Source: Candidatus Aminicenantota bacterium
Lineage (GTDB): Bacteria > Acidobacteriota > Aminicenantia > Aminicenantales > UBA4085
Assembly (NCBI GenBank): GCA_003141555.1
Contig: PLMN01000003.1
Location: 62,001-126,000 of the forward strand
Length of the DNA: 64,000 nucleotides
Reading direction: 5' to 3'
The position numbers and the translations under genes were made by a program. The notes beneath the pieces were generated by a model, which saw nothing but the letters and a program-made list of their open reading frames with translations, searched no databases and was not told the origin of the DNA. Below, piece by piece: positions 59,971 through 64,000 of the stretch (position 1 is its first letter; each line of letters starts with the position of its first letter).

Positions 59971-61557
59971 TTATAGTTCAATCGCGACGCCCGACTTGAG
60001 TTCCAGTCCGTCTTTGTTCACGACGCTGACCTGGTAGGCGTATTTCTGCTTCGGGGCCAGGTTGGCGTCCTTGTATCCGAAGGTCGCGAGATTTAGCGTG
60101 GCCAGCAGAACGAACGCATCGTCTCCCTCTTCGGCTTTCCGGCGGTAGATCCGGTATTCCTGGAGCGTCGCCGGGTCGTTGGCGTCGTTGGGGGTGAACG
60201 ATACGGTATTCACCTTCTTGGCAGCGAACAGAATCCGGTTGACTTGCGTTGTTATGGTCGGGGGCAGCAGGGCTTGGAGCTTGGGCTTCGGCGGCGTCAC
60301 CTTGGAGGTGAACAGGATCTCGGCCCGTCCGCCCGATCCGGGGATCTCATCCTGGTACACCAGATAAAGGTTCCCGCCCGGCATCACCGCGATGTTGGGC
60401 TGGAGCGTCTGCCCGGGGCTGTTCGTCAAGTTGACCGGCCCGGTCCAGGCGAAGGTCGTCGTTCCCGGCGCTTGAACGTAGGAGTTCATGAAGATGTCCC
60501 AGTTCGAGGCGCTGATCTGCTCCTGCCAGACGATGTAGATCTCCTTGCTGTCGGGGTCGACGGCGATGGAGGGGTTTTCCGAGTTCGCCGTGGAGTTGGA
60601 GATGTTCTCGGTCGCCTGCCAGGCGCCGTTGACGGTCCGGCGCAGGCGGACCTCCTCGTTGCCGTCCACGATGTCGTGCCAGACGACGTAGGCGTCGCCG
60701 TCCTTGTCGGCGGCGACCCGGGGCAGAACGTCGCTGAGCCGCGTGTCCGGGGCGATGTTGAAGGCTTCGGACCACGTGGCGAGATTCTTGGGCGTGGGGT
60801 TCTTCGTGTACCAGACCTGGGCCTTGTTGTAGCGCGTCTGGAAGACCGCGTGGGCCGTGCCCATGGGATCGAAGGCGATGTGGTTCACCTGGTAGGTGTA
60901 TTTCGACGAGCCCAGCAGGACAGGCAGAAGGTTGGGCGGCATCCAGGTCCCTGTGGCCCCGTCGCGATAGCGCGTCGTCAGCTCGAACATCATGACCGTG
61001 TCGTCCATGAACATCTCGAAGAGGGATTCGTCCAGGGGGGAGACGCCGAGCACCACGTAAGACGTCGCTCCCGGAGAGCCGGAGATGTTCGTCGAGGGGC
61101 CCATGACGCCGTTGGCGTACCGTGCTCCCCTGATGATCATGTGCTGGGCGGCGAAGTCGCCGTCGTGATAGGCGACCCAGGCCGTTCCGCTCGGGGAGGC
61201 GGCGACCGTCGGGAAGCCGACGTCGTCGATGGCGTCGTAATCCAAGGGGGCGACGACAGTGGCCGGGGACCAGGCGCCGCCGGCGTTAGTGGCGAATATC
61301 ATGTTCCGGCCCCAGCCCGAGCCCGTCCACTCGGTCCAGGCCGTATACACCTGGCCCTTGGCGTCGAGCGAGAGCGTCGGCTGCGTGCTGTGGAACGCGG
61401 TCCGGGAGAGGACGACCGGGGCGGACCACGAAACCGTCGGCGCCGCGGCGGTCGTGCCGAGGCGCACCCTCGAGCCGGCCTGCGGCAGCGCGGCCGGGGC
61501 GGGTCCGAAGGCCGCCAGGGCGGCGAGCCCGACGGCGAATATCATCTTCTTGGACAT
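59971..61557 (-). CDS. Secreted BNR-type β-propeller protein with C-terminal Fn3-like domain, copy 2
   Basis: 528 residues, signal peptide IFAVGLAALAAFGPAPAALPQAG. Blade sequences such as PTLSLDAKGQVYTAWTEW, VAADKDGDAYVVWHDIVDGNEEVRLRR and IAVDPDSKEIYIVWQEQ match those of the + strand copy, and the Fn3-like ending (VNRILFAAKKVNTVSFTPND) is clearly shared. AGGAG lies before the ATG. It heads a - strand unit with the AMIN gene. Function unknown; both copies may bind or display surface polymers. Confidence 0.78.
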   Translation of the reverse strand: MSKKMIFAVGLAALAAFGPAPAALPQAGSRVRLGTTAAAPTVSWSAPVVLSRTAFHSTQPTLSLDAKGQVYTAWTEWTGSGWGRNMIFATNAGGAWSPATVVAPLDYDAIDDVGFPTVAASPSGTAWVAYHDGDFAAQHMIIRGARYANGVMGPSTNISGSPGATSYVVLGVSPLDESLFEMFMDDTVMMFELTTRYRDGATGTWMPPNLLPVLLGSSKYTYQVNHIAFDPMGTAHAVFQTRYNKAQVWYTKNPTPKNLATWSEAFNIAPDTRLSDVLPRVAADKDGDAYVVWHDIVDGNEEVRLRRTVNGAWQATENISNSTANSENPSIAVDPDSKEIYIVWQEQISASNWDIFMNSYVQAPGTTTFAWTGPVNLTNSPGQTLQPNIAVMPGGNLYLVYQDEIPGSGGRAEILFTSKVTPPKPKLQALLPPTITTQVNRILFAAKKVNTVSFTPNDANDPATLQEYRIYRRKAEEGDDAFVLLATLNLATFGYKDANLAPKQKYAYQVSVVNKDGLELKSGVAIEL

Positions 61558-61590
61558 GGTATTCTCCTGTGTTTCGATTTAATCCTATAT

Positions 61591-61618
61591 AATATATAGG
61601 ATAAGTATAAATAGTCAA
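61591..61618 (-). promoter_or_regulatory. Promoter of the - strand propeller unit, with overlapping palindrome
   Basis: TTGACT (61618-61613), a 16-base spacer and TATATT (61596-61591). CCTATATAATATATAGG at 61584-61600 is a near-perfect palindrome over the -10 box, so a repressor could bind there. Confidence 0.55.
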
Positions 61619-62321
61619 GCCAGGTAGGTTCAAATACTCAAATATATCGACTCAGAGATGCTATATTGATCGGGAGCAGGTCACTTGTCTAGCAATGAAA
61701 AACAAAGACAAATCCTCGAGACGAATATAAGTGGCGCCGGCGGCTGAATATAAAAACGTTTTATATGATGGGAGATATTGAGGTAGACCGAACGCCGAAA
61801 CGCTTATTCTGGGATTCTTATAATGATCCGAAATAAGTATCTGGCCAGTTAAAGTGACATGAACCCCGGATCTTGGTCAATTGGGAAGGCAATTTTTTAG
61901 CTAGAAATCTCTCATTCTATACGGACCATTTATCAGGGATGAGGTCTACGCAAGTCCATTTTGTAGCGTTTCGACCAAGGTTCATAATTGCGGGGGCTAT
62001 CCCAGTAACATCCTCCCCTCATCCGGTCTGCCGATCAAAAAGAGATTACGATGGCTCTTCCATTAGCCGAATATATGACTATTTCATTTACTTGTTTTGG
62101 GTAAAGGATACACTTAACATGTGAAGGTAAGGCTAATATGAGTTTAGTGAACTTCCCCCCATTCCTTGGACAGAAAAGAGGGGCAAGGAAGGTGCATCGC
62201 GGCCGGGCTCTTTCGGGACTTTGTTGAGCACGGGACGACCGGAATAAGCGGATTTTCCGAGGCGTCCGAAAAAACATCGCTCCAGGATGCCCTAGGAACG
62301 ACGATCTCTTTTCGATTCATC
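61619..62321. other. Gene-free region before the insertion sequence
   Basis: About 700 AT-rich bases. Several short frames are open but none has a ribosome site and a recognisable protein. It contains the right copy of the diverged inverted repeat (61859-61946). Confidence 0.55.
61859..61946 (+). repeat. Diverged inverted repeat, right copy
   Basis: Counterpart of 54424-54511 in opposite orientation; the last 25 bases (CGGACCATTTATCAGGGATG...) are the best conserved. Confidence 0.65.
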
Positions 62322-63209
62322 TCAAACTCTCAGCTCTGTCGAAGATGGCGGGAACGCATGAGTCGATCCTCCGAAATATACTTCCCGAGGCGTTTGATAA
62401 CCGAGTGATGAATGCAGCCGCTCCGTATTGTAGAAAATGAAGTAGCTCGCCAGACGCCGACGCGCTTCGTCCACCGTTTCGTAGGCATGAAGATAAACTT
62501 CCTCGTACTTCACCGTCCGCCAGAGACGTTCGATGAATATGTTGTCGAACACCCGGCCGCGCCCGTCCATCGAAATCCGGATGCCTTTCGCCTCGAGCCG
62601 GTCTGTAAAATCCGGGCTCGTGAACTGCCCGCCCTGGTCGCTGTTGAAAATCTCCGGCCGAGAAATCCCCAGCGCTCGATCAAGGGCCGTCAGACAGAAC
62701 TCTTTTTCCAGGAAAATCGAGAGTTCCCAAGCCAAGATATAGCGACTGAACCAGTCCATGACCGCGGTCAGAAACACAAAACCATGCGCCAGGCGGATGT
62801 AGGTGATATCCGAGGTCCAGACCTGATCCGGACGGCTAATCTCAAGATGGTCAAGAAGATAGGGGTAGATCCGATTCAACGGATGCGGTTGGCTCGTGTG
62901 CCTTTTGGGATAAATCGCCGCGATCCCCATGACCCGCATCAGGCGTTCAATTCGCTTATGATTGACCTCATACCCTTTTCTTTTCAAGACCTCCGTCATC
63001 CGCGGCGATCCGTAAAACGGCGTCTTCATGTACTGCTCGTCGATCAATCTCATCAGGTCCAGGTTCAAAGCGCTCTCGCCGGCGCTTTCGTAGTAATAGG
63101 ATGATCTCGCCAGGTCCAACAGCCCGCATTGACGCGCCACCGATATCTCATGCTTGGGTTCGATCAAGACACGTCTCGTCCCTAGCGGAGTTCCTGAGAT
63201 TTTTTTTTG
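62322..63209 (-). CDS. IS3-family transposase OrfB (integrase core)
   Basis: About 295 codons downstream of the frameshift site. An HTH_21-type segment (LMRLIDEQYMKTPFYGSPRM) leads into the rve core with the DDE residues in WTSDITYI, FNSDQGGQFTS and DNIFIERLWRTVKYEEV. All three acidic residues are kept and there is no internal stop, so the enzyme may be active. It is expressed as a fusion with OrfA by -1 slippage on nine A residues (plus-strand T9 at 63200-63208). Confidence 0.92.
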   Translation of the reverse strand, partial: QKKISGTPLGTRRVLIEPKHEISVARQCGLLDLARSSYYYESAGESALNLDLMRLIDEQYMKTPFYGSPRMTEVLKRKGYEVNHKRIERLMRVMGIAAIYPKRHTSQPHPLNRIYPYLLDHLEISRPDQVWTSDITYIRLAHGFVFLTAVMDWFSRYILAWELSIFLEKEFCLTALDRALGISRPEIFNSDQGGQFTSPDFTDRLEAKGIRISMDGRGRVFDNIFIERLWRTVKYEEVYLHAYETVDEARRRLASYFIFYNTERLHSSLGYQTPREVYFGGSTHAFPPSSTELRV

Positions 63210-63475
63210 AGCCAGTCGTTCTCGACCTTGAGCCGGCCGATCTGCCGAAAAAGTTCTTCCTCGAGATCCGCATGGTCCTTTTCGCTTTTTGCCGCGCCCT
63301 TGGAAAAAACGGCAGGCAAAGCGGCCAGGGCGCGATCTCGCCACAACCGGATCTGGTTAGGATGGATCCCATACTCTCCGGCGATCTGGGCGATTGCCTT
63401 TTCCCCTTTGATCGCCTCCAACGCTACCTTGGCCTTGACGGCCATGCCTTCGTCCGGCGAATCGTTCAATTTCAT
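63182..63475 (-). CDS. IS3-family transposase OrfA (HTH)
   Basis: 97 residues from ATG 63475. MKLNDSPDEGMAVKAKVALEAIKG is a typical start; IAQIAGEYGIHPNQIRLWRDRAL is the helix-turn-helix, and a leucine-zipper-like coiled coil (LEEELFRQIGRLKVENDWLKKK) ends it. It binds the element's ends. The frame is open upstream to 63751, but that part has no family likeness. Confidence 0.9.
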   Translation of the reverse strand: MKLNDSPDEGMAVKAKVALEAIKGEKAIAQIAGEYGIHPNQIRLWRDRALAALPAVFSKGAAKSEKDHADLEEELFRQIGRLKVENDWLKKKSQELR

Positions 63476-63628
63476 TCCCGCGATTCTCGGACTATTTCCC
63501 GGAAGTCCCGACAACCTGGGATTCCGGCGAGAGGAGTGATATGATAAAAACAAGCTGGCAAATATGCAGGATTGTCCATCCATAAATCGTGGTATTGGCT
63601 TATCTTCAAGATATAAGGAGCTTATATT

Positions 63629-64000
63629 ATGTCCACCCTCGCTCAAACAATCAAAGATGAGATTCGACGAATCTCGCGGCGGGAAATCGGCCTGGCGCTC
63701 TCGAAATTCCGCCGTGACCATATTGCCCTGAAGAAGAGACTCGCCGAGCAAAAGAGCAGAATCTCCGCAATCGAGAAAAATAACAAGGAACTTTCAAAAA
63801 AGCTAGCCGCGTTCGGTCAAGATCGGCAGCTAGAAACCGGTTCAGAACCGACAGCCGAGCAGGCTCCAGTCTATGCCAGGGGGATCAAGAGCCTGCGCCG
63901 GCGGCTGGGTCTCTCCCAAGTCGCCCTTGCCAGGTTGGTCGGCATGAATAGGATTAGCATCTCACATTGGGAGAAGAAGTCCGGCAAAATAACAATCATA
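63629..64000 (+). CDS. XRE-type helix-turn-helix regulator (3' end beyond the window)
   Basis: At least 124 residues; the frame is open to the window end. AAGGAG lies 8 bases before the ATG. The N-terminal 70 residues are a charged coiled coil (KKRLAEQKSRISAIEKNNKEL). After a short linker comes an XRE-type HTH: SLRRRLGLSQVALARLVGM...RISISHWEKKSGK. The coiled coil probably forms a dimer, with DNA contact by the C-terminal HTH. Such proteins accompany toxin-antitoxin or mobile loci, but the neighbours to the right are not visible. Confidence 0.8.
   Translation, partial: MSTLAQTIKDEIRRISRREIGLALSKFRRDHIALKKRLAEQKSRISAIEKNNKELSKKLAAFGQDRQLETGSEPTAEQAPVYARGIKSLRRRLGLSQVALARLVGMNRISISHWEKKSGKITII

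Larger units (their letters stand above)
62322..63519 (-). mobile_element. IS3-family insertion sequence
   Basis: About 1.2 kb, the size of IS3 elements, with orfA and orfB and a frameshift site between them. Candidate ends are 62331-62353 and 63497-63519, which are imperfect complements (CAGCTCTGTCGAAG against CAGGTTGTCGGGAC). They are weak, the orfB stop falls 9 bases outside the left one, and no target duplication was found, so the borders are provisional. Confidence 0.75.

Noticed and set aside
62035-62277. Small - strand frame before the insertion sequence.
   Set aside because: No ribosome site or recognisable protein; AT-rich non-coding composition.
63476-63751. Upstream extension of OrfA by 92 codons.
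   Set aside because: IS3 OrfA proteins start at the MKLN-type methionine; the extension overlaps the start of the XRE gene on the other strand and the likely element end.

Overview
The window is a chromosomal segment of a GC-rich bacterium with a double membrane: it has a TolC-type channel, an AMIN-domain/β-barrel pair and many secreted propeller proteins. It also carries bacillithiol genes, a c-di-AMP cluster (cdaA-cdaR-glmM), tandem UroD-like proteins and short palindromic repeats. Together these suggest an Acidobacteriota/Candidatus Aminicenantes-like lineage. That placement is inference; there is no rRNA or ribosomal protein gene here to test it.

Layout. (1) 1-7952: a large secreted PIG-L deacetylase-like protein, bshC-bshB1-bshA (bacillithiol synthesis) and a sodium:solute symporter, all on +. 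(2) 7953-16200: a strikingly AT-rich island between GC-rich neighbours. Its left half is a + strand cassette: an SPPY-type DNA methyltransferase, a radical SAM protein overlapping it, a possible MazG-like protein with Cys clusters, and a dCMP deaminase fused to a SorC-type sugar-binding domain. I do not recognise this combination as a named system. Its right half is a - strand type II restriction-modification set (m5C methyltransferase, Vsr, HNH nuclease). (3) 16201-31662: an export locus behind a near-consensus sigma-54 promoter with a possible upstream activator palindrome. It encodes a TolC-like channel, an adaptor-like membrane protein, one ABC ATPase and eight different ABC-2 permeases in series.

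(4) 31675-39250: PfkB kinase, a PtsN-like EIIA fused to a zinc ribbon, M14 peptidase, release-factor-like protein, glycerate kinase and M20 amidohydrolase, with several palindromic repeats between them. (5) 39248-45634 on -: ftsH-folP-cdaA-cdaR-glmM-pdxJ, tightly packed. (6) 45755-52938: symporter, GH38 α-mannosidase, two UroD-like proteins and a lyxose-isomerase-like cupin. (7) 53022-54540: a tRNA-Ala(GGC) with its promoter, an orphan HExxH protein and a 3' fragment of a tRNA-Thr(CGT), which looks like a decayed integration site. (8) 54554-61620: secreted proteins (Ig-like lipoprotein, arylsulfotransferase, two paralogous propellers, and an AMIN/β-barrel gene split by an in-frame TAG), flanked by a diverged inverted repeat. 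(9) 62322-64000: an IS3-family element and the start of an XRE-type regulator that runs off the window.

The two strongest leads for an undescribed system are the four-gene nucleotide/DNA-modification cassette at 8354-13009 and the sigma-54-driven export locus with eight permeases and one ATPase. All functions are read from motifs and family knowledge; no search was run.
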